This document shows, one piece after another, positions 1-10,934 of a stretch of DNA of 64,000 nucleotides (positions are counted from its first letter, which is position 1; every line of letters starts with the position of its first letter). A model generated the notes under the pieces. It did not search any database. It saw only the letters and a list, made by a program, of their open reading frames with translations, and was not told the DNA's origin. The DNA is from Hypomyces perniciosus (Eukaryota; Ascomycota; Sordariomycetes; Hypocreales; Hypocreaceae): positions 2,666,001-2,730,000 of the forward strand of contig SPDT01000004.1 of assembly GCA_008477525.1 (NCBI GenBank), in the 5' to 3' direction. The translations under genes were made by a program, and so were the position numbers.

Positions 1-3000
1 ACCGTTCCAATACCCTGGGTCGTCTGAAGTATGGGATCCTGGGTGCTGAATGGGAGTATGAAGAGTACCGGGAGTTGTCACGGCTGAACCTGTCGCTCCC
101 CGGCTGTAAATATTCCATGTCGTTGCATCTGTTGGGAAGTAGTCTAGCGAGAATGACGGTGCCTTTAGCGGCAGTGGCGTCTCTTGTAGAGGTAGTTGTG
201 ATTCGGCGTAGGCAACGCTGTCGTCGGCTGAAGACTCACTGAAGATGCACGAGAGCATCGCCAGCATCTGGATGTCTGCCGTCTTCTCAAAATAATCAAA
301 CAACTCCTGAATGAAGTCCTTGGCTAGGGGGTGTCGGCCCCATTTTACTCTACCCAAGAGGGTATTACCACCGGAGTCGTCGTCCCTCAAGATGCCTGTG
401 TTATCATAATCGTGACACTTGGAAACAACCTCCTTGGCAATAACAAGGATGGAGCTCCGTCTTTGGTTGCTTGCGAGAATTTCGAGTGGAATCCCCTTCC
501 TAAGCAAGAGAGCCAAGTATTGCCATACGTTCACCAGGTCGGTATAGCCGTGTTTCTCTGCAACGCTTGCATTGTGTTCGCACACGTCTGCGCCATCACC
601 AAAGATGGCATATTCTTGCGCAAACTCCTTCTTGGAAGGCAGGTCTGCCCTCAAGTCATGGATGGAAATGAGGTTTCGGGGGCGTGCAAGCCGCCGCCGA
701 CTGGTTCCGGTACCGGTTGCGGTGCCGACCCCGGTTCCAGTTCCACCGCCACTCGATCGGACGGAGAGATCTTCACTCCAGGTCTTTCTGAGATGGCGAC
801 TTGAGTGATACCATAGACTCATTTTATGGATAGACGTGGACTCAGAATCGCTGGATGAAGAGGAGGATTCATCTGACTCGCTTGAACCAGATTGGTCTTC
901 AGTGGCGGAGGCTTCGTCTGTATTGTATTTATGTCGAGGGGGTGTATCATGCGTCAGTCTACCAAAGCCTGCAAAGAATGGCTCACCCTTCGAACGTTCC
1001 TTATACATGTCTGCCGAATTCTGGAAAAGCACTCTTGCTTTTTCTTCTTTTGTTGGGAAGAAGCACACGAGGCGGCCATCATGTGAAAACCGAGCACCAC
1101 ATGTTAGAGGAGGTGGGGGAACATTAATATGAGCAGGGATTGCAAGTGTTGTGTCGGCATCAGCATGAGGCATCAGTTCTTGGGACATGGACGCCGATCC
1201 GCCTGCCGGGATGTCTTCCTCCTCATCGCTAGAGCTTTCGTCAGCAAGTTCATCGAGACCGTCATCCAGATCGCGAACATTCTTGAAGAGAGTAGTGCTG
1301 GATTCAAGGTCAACTTCTCCGAGCAAGTAGGTGAAGGCTACTTCCAAGCAGTTCTGTTTGTTTTTTAAGAACTTATCTGCAAGCTTATCAAGTTCATGAT
1401 GGAGCCGTTTGTGCATTCTCTCTGGCATAAATGAAGTCTTCTCGATGAAGAACTTCGGTGCCTTGACCTTGGGGTATTCAGTGGGTATGTCAATTTTGAC
1501 CTTGATGAAAATAGTTGCGCCGTCCCTTCCCCATGGGCCATTGAGCGAGGCATTCAGCGTCAAGTTATCCATGTCAATATTTTCCCATTTGACCTTTGGA
1601 ATTTGCGTGCTAACACGCAGCAGCTCCTCCTGAATAGTGTCAGGTTCGCCCCACTGATCATCTGGATAGCCGTGTCCCAAGTTACCCGAATCCTTGGAAA
1701 CCAGACGTCTAGATCCATCCGCTGATATTTTTCTTTTCGTCATGGTAATGCCTTTCATCCATCCGATCTGAGACTGGCTTGGGTCTAGCTTGTTGCTTGA
1801 GACGACCTTGGCTTTCATCGACGGCCCACGCCATGCAGGCCTCATCTGGCGGTTGAAAGGTGTAGCGGACCGCATACCAGCTGTGAGAGCGCTTTGTTTG
1901 TGATTGATACCACCAGCGCCAGTTCGGGGATCTTTCATTGTTCCTGTCCTCCTGTCGCGGCTTGAGCTATCATCTATAGTACGGAAGGTTTTGTAAGTCG
2001 CCCCTTTGCGTGTGAGACTCATCCCTGGTATGGCAGGAGCATTCTTGTTATGGCCCACTGAGGCCAGGATGTTGGGATCGATGCAGTGAAGTCTTAACTC
2101 ATTATCTGTCCCCCAAGAGACGAGCTGGAACTCCCGGTTGTCGATGTTATCATCCACGATTCCACCACGACCTCTCCAGAGGAATTCCTTCGCCTGATGA
2201 TCCCCGTGACCAGGGAAAACGGCGACAGGCTTCGGTGAAGTCTCAACGGGGTCATCTTTGGACCACGATCCATCATACAGGTACAGATCGCCGGGCTCGT
2301 TTTGCGGCATAGCAAGCACTCCCCACCCAAAGGGCGTATGGCGAGCTCTCCATACCGGATACTCAGTATGAATGACATGCTCGGGTTCGGTTCCCTCATT
2401 GCCGTAATCCCAGAATTTGATGCTCTGGTCAAGGGAGCACGTCACGAGACCAGTCGACTTGGTCCGATTCCAATCCAGGCCATAAATCTTGGACTTGTGC
2501 GCACTTATGGACTTTACAGGCTCACAGGCCCTTCGTTCGTCCCAAATATGCAGCCAGCGGTCGTGCGATGACGCCAGAATATGAGGATCCCTGCGGTTGT
2601 ATTTTACCTGTGTTGCGCCGGCAAACCAGTCGCAGAACGTTAGGACAGGCTGTCTTGGCCGCCGAAGATCCCACCAATGAACATAGCCATCAACAGAGCA
2701 AGTTGCAAGGAGATCGGGGTGATGAGCGGAAAAATTGACGTCGGTGATGGCCCTACTATGGCCTTGAAGCGAGTGCTCGATCGCACCAGAACTTGAGTCG
2801 TCCCTCAGGTTAAGATTCCACACGAGCGCACGATGGTTAGCTGTCGACACGACCCAATAATCCCGAGCCGCAAATGGTGACCACTGCACATCGACGACTA
2901 GCCATGGCATACCAGGACTGCGCAAGCGGCGGGGCGGGCTGTATGGTGAGTCCAAGTCGATAATTGCAAGGCCTTCTGGTCTATAGAAACGTCAACATCT

Positions 3001-3203
3001 CATACTAGGGGAGCCATGTCCTCTCTGGCGCGTGCGACTTACGATGCCAGTGCGATATCTCTCCCTGAAGGAGAGATGGTCGCGGAACCAACAACACCCT
3101 CGACGTGGATCGAGCCATCAGCCTCGAAGCTCTCGCTGTCGTAGGCCGACTTGATGATCCGGCCCTTCTTGGGCGAATCAGTGAGCTGGTCAAAGGACGG
3201 CAT
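1..3203 (-). CDS. WDR59/Mtc5-like GATOR2 (SEA complex) subunit, C-terminus cut by window edge
   Basis: Two exons are visible: 3043-3203 and <1-2980, with a 62-nt intron (GTAAGT...CTATAG) that splits a Ser codon. The start was chosen because the first exon reads MPSFDQLTDSPKKGR and joins in phase. Residues about 60-380 hold WD40-type repeats (VDVQWSP, DVNFSAHHPDLLATCS, HWWDLRRP, LHIWDERR, LDQSIKFWD). About residues 505-610 form an RWD domain (KVKWENIDMDNLTLNASLNG followed by a YPKVKAPKF segment), then an acidic stretch SSSDEEED and a Thr/Gly-rich linker. WD40 plus RWD is the layout of WDR59 (yeast Mtc5/Sea3), part of GATOR2/SEACAT, which acts at the vacuole or lysosome surface to relay amino-acid status to TORC1. 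The family's C-terminal zinc-binding region should lie beyond base 1. The long exon has no stop through base 1. Family call is firm; the role is from the family. Confidence 0.85.
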
Positions 3204-4163
3204 CGTCACTGATTGTCGCTCGCAGACTTGTGATGACCTTCATGTCGCGGCTCATGCAGAGCTCCCGTTGGCGTGTGTAATTGGCTACGATAATAGACAA
3301 TTTGCCACCAACAGCCATGAACAGTGACCATTATTCACAGGGCCTAATAGCAGCTAGTTGGAACCATATTAGGAGCATATAGATAGGGTGCGCAAGGGAA
3401 TGGTTCGGGTGATGAACGTCAGATGATGGCATTCGATGGAGGTTGTCGAAAATGGATGCATTCAGGTATCCCGAGGTAGGTAATCTTTGTAGCTCTCTGC
3501 TAGGGGCCATGTAGCGTGTTTAGGTACAAGAAGTACCTTGAAGGTTACACAAAAGACGAAATAGTGTGCAAGGGAACCTATGACTGACTTTAAGCATTGC
3601 AGGTACGGAACTTACCGGCGACACTTGGTACCGCCAGGCCCTTCCCGCGCCTATCAAGTTGATCCAGTCGCGCATAAATTCTTCGCCGCAGAAACATCAA
3701 GGTACTTGGCACTTCATGCTTCCGTACCACCTGTTCTTACGTGCCAGTCACCCAGACAGCGGTGCGATTGAAAACATTTAAATGCATAACAGCAGCTCAA
3801 GCCCATAGTCTAATGCAAAAGTTACTCATTCATTGTTCAAGGCGAATCATCTCTGCCAAGTTTTGCTATTTCTATGTTACGATAACAAGGCACCGAGGTG
3901 AATATATGCATTCCCTGTCCTGATTGACCATTGCTATTGCTATTGCTATTGCAAAGAGCGCCCCTCTACTACTTTTCGCTATCGCATGCCCCGCCTCACT
4001 TTCGCTCTACACAACCCACTTCCGCCTGTCGTAATCATCAGCCTCTCTGTGCTGCGCCTCCGGTCCGACTGTGACTTAGAACGGTTGCAGAGCTCTCGTT
4101 CTGTCCTTGGTTAATCTCTACAACTCTAGTTGTGCTGTTGGGACAACGTCTATAGCCCCCAAG
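3204..4163. other. Divergent intergenic region, WDR59-like / ubc13
   Basis: 960 bases separate two genes that point away from each other, so this must hold both promoters. A short (TTGCTA)n run lies near 3928-3953, followed by a C-rich stretch before ubc13. I see no gene; the ORFs at 3580-3771 and 3741-3923 have no recognisable protein features. Confidence 0.6.
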
Positions 4164-4808
4164 ATGGCTCTTCCGAAGCGGATCGTGAAGGAGACAGAAC
4201 GTCTCATGGCCGAGCCGTGCGTCCCTCCAACCGCTTTTCGATCGTGCTTGGATCGCTAACGGTCCTCTTGCTCTAGAGTCCCCGGAATCAGTGCCGTACC
4301 ACATGAGGAGAACCTGCGCTACTTCGATGTCGAGATTCACGGCCCCGTCCAGTCGCCATACGAAGGTATAGAAACAAAAAGCCGTTTGTCGCAAGTATAT
4401 ACACAGGAGCAAGGAGTTGACGGGTATTTCTAGGCGGTATCTTCAAGTTAGAACTCTTCCTTCCGGAGGACTACCCCATGACACCACCCAAAATCCGCTT
4501 TCTCACCAAAATCTTCCACCCGAATGTCGATAAGCTGGGCCGTATTTGCTTGGACGTCCTGAAGAGTACGCTTCTGGCTATGCGCCATCCCTTCCAAACT
4601 AGGAGGTCTCGGTGACTAATCTGTGATGGTAGACAACTGGTCTCCTGCACTGCAGATCCGCACTATTCTTCTCTCGATCCAGGCACTTCTTGGTGCTCCT
4701 AACCCCGACGATCCCCTTGCTGCTGATGTAGCTAAGAGCTGGAAGGAAGACGAGAAGGCGGCTATTGCGACTGCCAGGGAATGGACCCAGAAATACGCCA
4801 AGGCATAG
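4164..4808 (+). CDS. ubc13: Ubiquitin-conjugating enzyme E2 Ubc13 (UBE2N)
   Basis: Four exons, 4164-4216, 4277-4365, 4434-4565 and 4633-4808, give 149 residues, the usual length for Ubc13. Exon 1 begins [14 protein letters not shown], the typical family start. The catalytic core reads [20 protein letters not shown], which contains the active-site Cys (ICLD) and the HPN element needed for isopeptide bond formation. The Ubc13 signature PNPDDPLA and the C-terminal helix with KSWKEDE are present. Ubc13 pairs with the inactive E2 variant Mms2 to build Lys63-linked chains, acting on PCNA in error-free DNA damage tolerance. All junctions are GT-AG and in phase. No unusual residue was seen. Confidence 0.95.
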
Positions 4809-5469
4809 ACTATTAATCCAAAAGACAAAGAAATATCAAGATCTGCGTCAGATCAGTATACACACACCCACGCGCGCGCACAACAGGTTTAGGTCGATGA
4901 GACATGAGCATTATGGGAGGAGTTGAGAAGGGGTTTGTTCGGTTTGATTTATCGTTTTAGAATGCTCTTGGTTTTGATATTGGCAACGAGACACTGGTGC
5001 TAGGACAACTGGTGTAGGTTCTTCTAGATGGTTTGTCTTGCCTAGTTTATTCATTCATCTTGATGTTCTAAGGCGGTGCATATGTCTCTGGTATTCTTGG
5101 TGACCAACAGGGGTGTGATGTCGACTACGAAACCATCCCGTAATCCAACATAAACCCTTGCTTTACAATTAAATTACGGAGTACATGGCTTTAATCCACT
5201 GCCCACCGCGAGAGCGAGGCCATCCAGGTTTATTCAGAGAGATTTGTATTAATACCCGCTGTCTCACACTATGAGGATTCGGTCATAGTAAAGCTGCTCT
5301 ATACACTTCAACAGCCCCAGGGCTTTTTCTTCTGGCTTCCATACGGATGCACACAAAGGAGCGCAATAGATGGAGTATAAGCAGAGACTCGACGCCCCCA
5401 CCTCGAGTTATTGTATCTACAATGCTAGAGTACACAAAGGGAAGCCGAAATGTGGGAAAAGCGAGTATA
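4809..5469. other. Convergent 3' region, ubc13 / ATP7
   Basis: 661 bases between two genes that end towards each other: 3' UTRs and terminators. A purine/pyrimidine alternating run (CACACACCCACGCGCGCGCAC) lies near 4859-4882. One copy of the TACGGAGTAC word sits at 5175-5184. No gene seen. Confidence 0.55.
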
Positions 5470-6216
5470 TTAGACCATAGCGAGGTCGCCAAACTTCTCC
5501 TGTAGCGGGTGTCAGAAATAATAGTAAAGCCTTGCGTGGGACAACAAACCTTGTATCCAGGCACCATCCATCTTCCCTTGGAAACGAGCTCGGAGGTCTT
5601 CTCGTCGATCGACTTCTCGGCGGCGGCAACATCGTCCTGTACATGGTGAATAGGCTATCCATATAACTTTGCGCCGCAGCACATACCACTGTGAGCTCCT
5701 CGAAGGGCCTGGCCTCCTCAATGTTCTTCAGAGTCGCGGCCAAATCCTTCAGCTCAAGGTCCACAGCCTGCTTGGTAGCCTCAGCGTTCTTGACGGCCTC
5801 CACCTCGAAAGCATCAATCGCCTTCAGCTGTCGGCTGACGTCGTAGGTGGTGGGCTTGAAGGCCTTGAATCGCTTCTCAATCTCGTCGATGACGGCCTGG
5901 TTCTTCAGGAGGGATCGATAGTGGGCGAAGTCGACCTTGGTAGGCTGCTCCGTGAGCTGCTGGACCTTGCGGCGAGCATCCTCGTTGCGCTTCTTGAAGG
6001 CGTGCAGAGAGGCGGCCGTCTGGCCGCGGAGGCCCAGCGACGTGGTCACCTTGGACCAGTCGAGCTTAAGAGCTGCGCTTCGCTGTTGAGGGCGTGAAAA
6101 TTAGCTCATGAACTTCGGCAAACTCGTGGGGGTGCGCTGCGGTGTCGAGAACGTATCGTCTATGCGATCTGACGGGTCCAATGCGCCAATTGATAGGGGA
6201 CACTAACCGTGGCCAT
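5470..6216 (-). CDS. ATP7: Mitochondrial F1Fo-ATP synthase subunit d (Atp7)
   Basis: Four exons on the minus strand, 6208-6216, 5687-6082, 5550-5636 and 5470-5499, give 173 residues, normal for fungal subunit d. The first coding exon is only three codons (Met-Ala-Thr). The second opens [12 protein letters not shown], the conserved family start. Other family landmarks are [12 protein letters not shown], the coiled-coil helical centre (residues about 60-130) and the C-terminal [19 protein letters not shown]. Subunit d is part of the peripheral stalk that holds F1 against rotation in the inner membrane. As is usual for this subunit, no obvious cleavable presequence is seen. Confidence in identity is high; the tiny first exon rests on phase and on the family N-terminus. 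Confidence 0.93.
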
Positions 6217-6698
6217 TTTTATTGTGATATGAGGTCTCTGGGAGCGGAGAGCGAGATCTTTGATGAGGTTGATTGACTTTGCCGAACTTGCCCGGTCAGG
6301 TACACCAGCACGATGAAAATCACGTGATGAGATTCGTGACCCCCTCAGTCGCACAGAACTCCTCGACTAGATGGTATGGCATCGCATCCCTAGCAGCCTG
6401 GTTGCTTTGAAGTGCTGTTACGTATTAAAAAGAAATACCTGAATACTAGAAGGCATCTTGTTGATTACCTTTTGGGAGTGAATGGCAGAATCGTCTTCAC
6501 GCGGGTGAAATCACATGGCAGAAAAACAACATCCATGCCTCAGCAAGTACATGAGAGCTGGTCGAGAACCAATTATCTGTATGAGATCTTTTTTGCTGAA
6601 GGGTCAGGTAAAGCTTTTGGAACTAGTACAAAGCTTTCTGCGCATTCCTTTGCGCAGACCAAACGAACATTTTCAGTCATCCAGCTGCCTCGTCATCA
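6217..6698. other. Intergenic: ATP7 promoter and EGD2 3' region
   Basis: 482 bases between two minus-strand genes: the ATP7 promoter/5' UTR on the right of its start and the 3' end of the NAC alpha gene. No gene or RNA feature recognised. Confidence 0.5.
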
Positions 6699-7437
6699 TC
6701 AGATACTCAATGCCATGATGGAGTTGACAATATCATTGTCGTTCTCCTTCAAAGCCTTTATAGCCTTTTTACGGCTGACGTTGGCCTGGGTCATGACCAG
6801 CTCAATGTCCTTGTCCTCTAGACCCTCGGCATCAACCTCCTCGCCGTCATCCTCCTCCTCTTCCTCCTCCTTCTTGGCCTCGTCAGCCTCGCCCTCCTTG
6901 CTAGACTCGCCGTGGTTGTGGCCGGCGTGGTCAGCCTCAGCTTGGGCAAGCTGAGCAGCAGCAGCCTGTTGGGCAGTGGCGTTGACGTCCTCGATCTTGG
7001 CCTCACCGAACACACTAGAAATATGTGAGATTAGATGCTTTGTGCATCGAAGATAGTGCCACTTACATGTAGGTGTTGCTGTTGGGGGACTTGTAGACCT
7101 CGGGGTTGTTGATGACGAAGAGGATCTGTCCACACATCATCAGCTCCCAGCTCTCTCCCCATCTTCATACCCGTCTCCTGGTCACGGGAGAACCTACGTT
7201 CTTGGGTCGTCGAAGAGTGACACGGGTGATGCCAGGGACTCGGACGAGGTGCAACTTCTCGAGAGCCTTGCGAGCCTTCTTCTCGTTGCGGGAGTGGACT
7301 ACGGCAGTAGAGCCAGAGGGAAGGTTTCCCTCGGCGACCTCCTCAGCCTCAGACTCATCGCTGCTGTCCTCCTGTTCCTCAACAGTGGGCTTCTTGTGGT
7401 CGTCGTCGGGGAGCTCCTCAACTCGTGGGTTCGCCAT
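6699..7437 (-). CDS. EGD2: Nascent polypeptide-associated complex subunit alpha
   Basis: Three exons, 7198-7437, 7067-7125 and 6699-7014, give 204 residues, typical for fungal Egd2. The acidic N-terminus [13 protein letters not shown] leads into a NAC domain (about residues 45-105) with [19 protein letters not shown], then [20 protein letters not shown] and [13 protein letters not shown] Glu/Lys-rich acidic linker ([11 protein letters not shown]) is followed by a C-terminal UBA domain, [23 protein letters not shown], ending NSIMALSI. With NAC beta it binds ribosomes and emerging chains in the cytosol and limits mistargeting to the ER. All introns are short with canonical edges. No anomaly. 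Confidence 0.95.
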
Positions 7438-8115
7438 TTTGATGACTGGTGGGGGATGTTACTGTTAGCTTGTGTCCCCTCACTGTTTCGCACGAAAATA
7501 TTCTCCCGAGAAAAAGACCCAAGAAGTCTTCCCTGCCGCCAGATGGTGCCTAATTGGCACGGAATTTCGATTGAAATAAACACTCACTTTTATGTGTAAA
7601 GCCCGGGTATTTTCTTTCTGGACCAACGACGTGATGAAGCTTGATGCCGTTTTGTGTTGTAACTTCGCAATGCGGAATTCTAGGGTTTGGTGGATGGTAC
7701 CTACCGGCTAAGCTACATTAGGTAATCAGCACTTTTGGACGTGCGATCAAGAAGGTGGTATCACAAAGTCCGGAGACTCAAAGAGTGATGCCAACATCGC
7801 GCGATGAACGGCGAAAGCGCAGCTTCAAAATACAGTTTACATGTGTTTGTTGTTAGAGGTATTTTTGCTACACAAAATCACACAGCGATCCGAAATGAGA
7901 ATCCTCCCTATGCTTTGAATTCATTTTGTCTGAATTTCCGTATTGACGCCGTTCATCATAAACGATGAAATGTGACATACAGCCCTTCCAGAACGGGAGC
8001 AAAAATGAACCCAGCAGAACTTTTGCTGCCGTAATGCGTTTCCTTCCCGGGCCCCATGTCCCTCGATCTAATGCCATCCTTCCAGCCCCCCCTTGACTCC
8101 TGAGCGAACATCCAA
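7438..8115. other. Intergenic: EGD2 promoter and eL14 3' region
   Basis: 678 bases between two minus-strand housekeeping genes. It holds the EGD2 5' region next to 7437 and the eL14 3' UTR on its right side. The 141-codon ORF at 7868-8293 is a shadow of the ribosomal protein gene. Nothing else seen. Confidence 0.5.
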
Positions 8116-8616
8116 TTATGCCGAGGCCTTGATCTTGGCCAGCTCCTTGCGCTCCTCGAATCGTCGCTGCTTCTTGAGTCGCAGAACCTTGTAGCGGTCG
8201 AAGTCGGTCAGGGCCTTCCTCCTCTGGATCTGATCGCGCTTCTTGGCCCAGTTGCTGGCCTTCCACTTGGCGTCGATCTCGGCCTTCTCCCACTCCTTGG
8301 TGAGGGAAGCGTGTCGGGCGCCCCGGTTCAGGGTCTCGATGACCATGTGGGAAAGGAGAGCCTTGCTGAGGTGGAGGGCTTGTCGGGGAACCTTAAGCTT
8401 GGGGTCTGAAGAAGGGCCTTCGACGAGAACCTGTGGCACAATTAGCCTCCTCGAAGATAACGCTCCCGTTCGAAACAATCAACGTACTCGCTTGTGGTCA
8501 ATGATCTCGACAATGGCAGCGAGTCTGCCGGCGTAGGGGTGGTCGCCGTTGATCAGCACCACACGGCCAACCTCAACGAGGCGCCAGCTGGAACCCTCAA
8601 TCAGTGCTTCGCCCAT
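8116..8616 (-). CDS. RPL14: 60S ribosomal protein L14 (eL14)
   Basis: Two exons, 8488-8616 and 8116-8430, give 147 residues. The protein opens [20 protein letters not shown], followed by [20 protein letters not shown], the KOW/SH3-like fold of eL14. The second exon begins with V-L-V-E-G and carries [15 protein letters not shown] and a basic C-terminal tail ([20 protein letters not shown], then [13 protein letters not shown]). It is a structural component of the cytosolic large subunit. The intron (GTACGT...CCACAG) falls between Arg43 and Val44 in phase 0. Ordinary, highly expressed-type gene. Confidence 0.95.
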
Positions 8617-10566
8617 TGTGACGGTATCTGTTGCGGCCGCTGGTCAGTCGTAATTCATGTTATAGGCGCGCAGTCCATTTCGACGAAGACTGCGGCCAAG
8701 GGATGCGCAATTTCCATACCAGATGTCGACGATGGTCTGCCGTTCGGGTGGATGTTATCTGGAGCTTCGTTCACCGTGGAGGCTCCAATGACTTTTTGAT
8801 GGCTCGGCTATCATACGTGTGCGGGCAGAAAATTCCCCTGTGCCCTAATTGAAAATTTCGGATTTTCTGTTTTGCCATGCCAAGCACCTGCACCCCACAC
8901 TTCGTGCACAGACCACTTCTCACTTCTTTTCCTTTAAAAAGCTCCAAACTGAAATTTTGAGCTCTTAGAATAACAATCTTGCAGTTCTCATCGAGCAAAG
9001 AATATCTGCCATCACTGGCAAAGTATGGTTCTAATTGGCAAGGTAAGCAGTCTTTTTTCTTTCTCTCTTTCTTCAGCGTCGGTACTATGATGAGGTAATT
9101 TGCGTTTGATTCTATGCGGTGACTCTCTCGCCGGAGATGTTATACCAATTGGATATATGATATCTATTTCTTACATATTCTGACACCTATCGACTTCCTT
9201 ATGCTCTTGAGAATTCATCGATCTTCGTTTGGCTTGAACAGCTGACTAACTCAAGTCACCACAGATGTTAGATATTAGTACTAAATATAATTCGATTTAT
9301 TATACCCAGCTCGGCCTACTATCGTGAAGTTATGATGCTCTAACACGCTTGCTTGCTACAAACAGTTGTGTTTCGATTCCCCGGTCTCCCTCTTGGCGTA
9401 CCTACGCGCTTAGCAACCGTAAAGGACATGTCCCAGGCAACTCGTGTCAACGCGTCTCTGAGCATTCGCTGTGCCATGTTTCCATCGGTCCCTATCTATC
9501 CATTTGTTCTGTTCGGCATAGCAGTCTTGTTGACAGTAGTACTTGGCTCTTCTTTTCGCTAAATAATAGTCAAACGATGCATTAGACCTCGAGCAACTAG
9601 ATCTCGGTGTTTTTTTTTTTTACATATCTCCGGTTGCCCTCGTAAAATCTTAAAGCACTGACATTGAAATGTCCAGGCGTAGTGATTGTACGAGTAGTAG
9701 TACTAGTATGTTTAGTCGTCATGAATCGACTTCCTCAATGCTATGGATGAGTCGATGATTAGAGTTGTCCTATGAAAGACTCTAAATCTGCCTCGTATGC
9801 ATTGTCATTATACCCCAATGACGAGCGGAATATGTAGCAAGTTGGTATTTCATCGACATTGTAGAAGCCTGAACAATCTATGCTGACCGCTTCGCTTGTT
9901 TCTAGACCTATAAATGCGCCAAAACGGGATCTTAAGAATGAGTTGGGTTATGACAGCAGATGATAGCAGTGTTCCAGTTACCCTGAAACAGCAAACGAAA
10001 CTTGAATCGAAATTTTTGCGTACAGCACTCAATGAATGACCCTCCCGCTGAATTGCAGTAGTACGAGTATGATTCTCTAATTTCTGAAACGTTGTTTTAT
10101 TGACAGAATATACTCTCACGCTTTCGTGTTTATGCAATTTGGTTGGAACGAGCCTTAGTGCTTATCATGCGTCTTTGTCCGTTCTTCTGCCAAAGATGAG
10201 ATATGATATGCACAACCAAAACATTCAAGCAATACATGAGAACTTGAATGAGCAAATTTTGTCTGACTTGTTCAAGAATGAGGTTAACGGTGAATAAAAC
10301 CCATCATACAAAGGTAGCAAGCAACCCTGCTTTTTTTTGTTCTACTATAAGCTTCCAATGTCTCACCAATCCCAATTGATCTCAGCTATTGACACCCAAT
10401 TTCTTGAATATCCACAACACTTACTCCGTACGATCAAATTAAATAAGTAGCACAAATTGTACAGCCTGTCAATCAGGACGCCCAACCTACTTCTTATGCA
10501 TGAGTACGGAGCACTAGTACTAGCACTACTGCTTTGTACATGCTGTGAATCAGTGGGGGATACAGG
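8617..10566. other. Gene-poor AT-rich interval
   Basis: About 1.95 kb without a supportable gene. The right half is rich in short palindromic words (AGTAGTACTAGT at 9693-9707, a TACTCCGTA copy at 10422-10430, GAGTACGGAG near 10502). A poly-T run lies near 9610-9621. The largest ORFs are under 100 codons with no family features. The eL14 promoter should lie in the first few hundred bases. Untranslated RNA cannot be excluded. Confidence 0.5.
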
Positions 10567-10849
10567 TTAGTTAGGGGCTGAATCCCAGTTGGCGGTCACG
10601 ATAACGGTGAAGGGCTCAAATTTATAATGAGCAGAACCACAAATATAGAACAGGTAATCTTGATATTACCGCCTTATCCCAAGTCAGGAGGCAATATTTA
10701 GTGAACGGTGAACCGTGTGAGTTGGGGAACGCAAACTGCTTAATCCCGTCCTGTCGCGTAATCTCGCGTGCGGAGACGATGGGATGCTTAGAGTAGGGGG
10801 CTTCTGCTACGCCCGTCAATTGGGTGTAGGAGATAGAGAGTTTAGTCAT
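10567..10849 (-). CDS. Candidate small gene of unknown function (75 aa)
   Basis: Read on the minus strand, 10670-10849 is open for exactly 60 codons from ATG (MTKLSISYTQLTG...). A possible intron (GTAATATC...TTTGAG, 10615-10669) joins it in phase 0 to 10567-10614, which reads PFTVIVTANWDSAPN then a stop. Without splicing the first ORF runs on to a stop at 10622. The composition looks protein-like, but I do not recognise it, and no signal peptide or membrane segment is visible. Against it: the start codon is only 85 bases from the divergent desaturase-like start, and the TATA-like word beside it fits that gene better. It could be a young gene, a remnant of a larger one, or chance. Confidence 0.3.
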
Positions 10850-10853
10850 CTTT

Positions 10854-10860
10854 TATAAAA
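10854..10860 (+). promoter_or_regulatory. TATA-box-like element for the desaturase-like gene
   Basis: TATAAAA lies within the palindrome TTTTATAAAA (10851-10860), 75-81 bases before the proposed ATG at 10935. That is a workable place for a TATA box with a short 5' leader. Confidence 0.4.
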
Positions 10861-10934
10861 ATGACAGTGCCGATGGTTAGTTGGTTGTTGAAAGTTCCCG
10901 AGTCTTCCGTCAAAGTTGGTGCCAGATATCTGCA

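Noticed and set aside
6412..6954. 180-codon plus-strand ORF over NAC alpha
   Set aside because: Antisense shadow of the acidic linker and UBA domain of EGD2; the Ser-rich tail is its reverse complement.
9349..9600. ORFs of 69-78 codons and a TTCGATTCC word resembling a tRNA B box
   Set aside because: No cloverleaf could be drawn around it (no matching A box or acceptor stem), and the ORFs have no protein-like pattern.
10881..10934. Upstream in-frame ATG of the desaturase-like gene
   Set aside because: It lies only about 20 bases after the TATA-like element, so a transcript from there would hardly include it.
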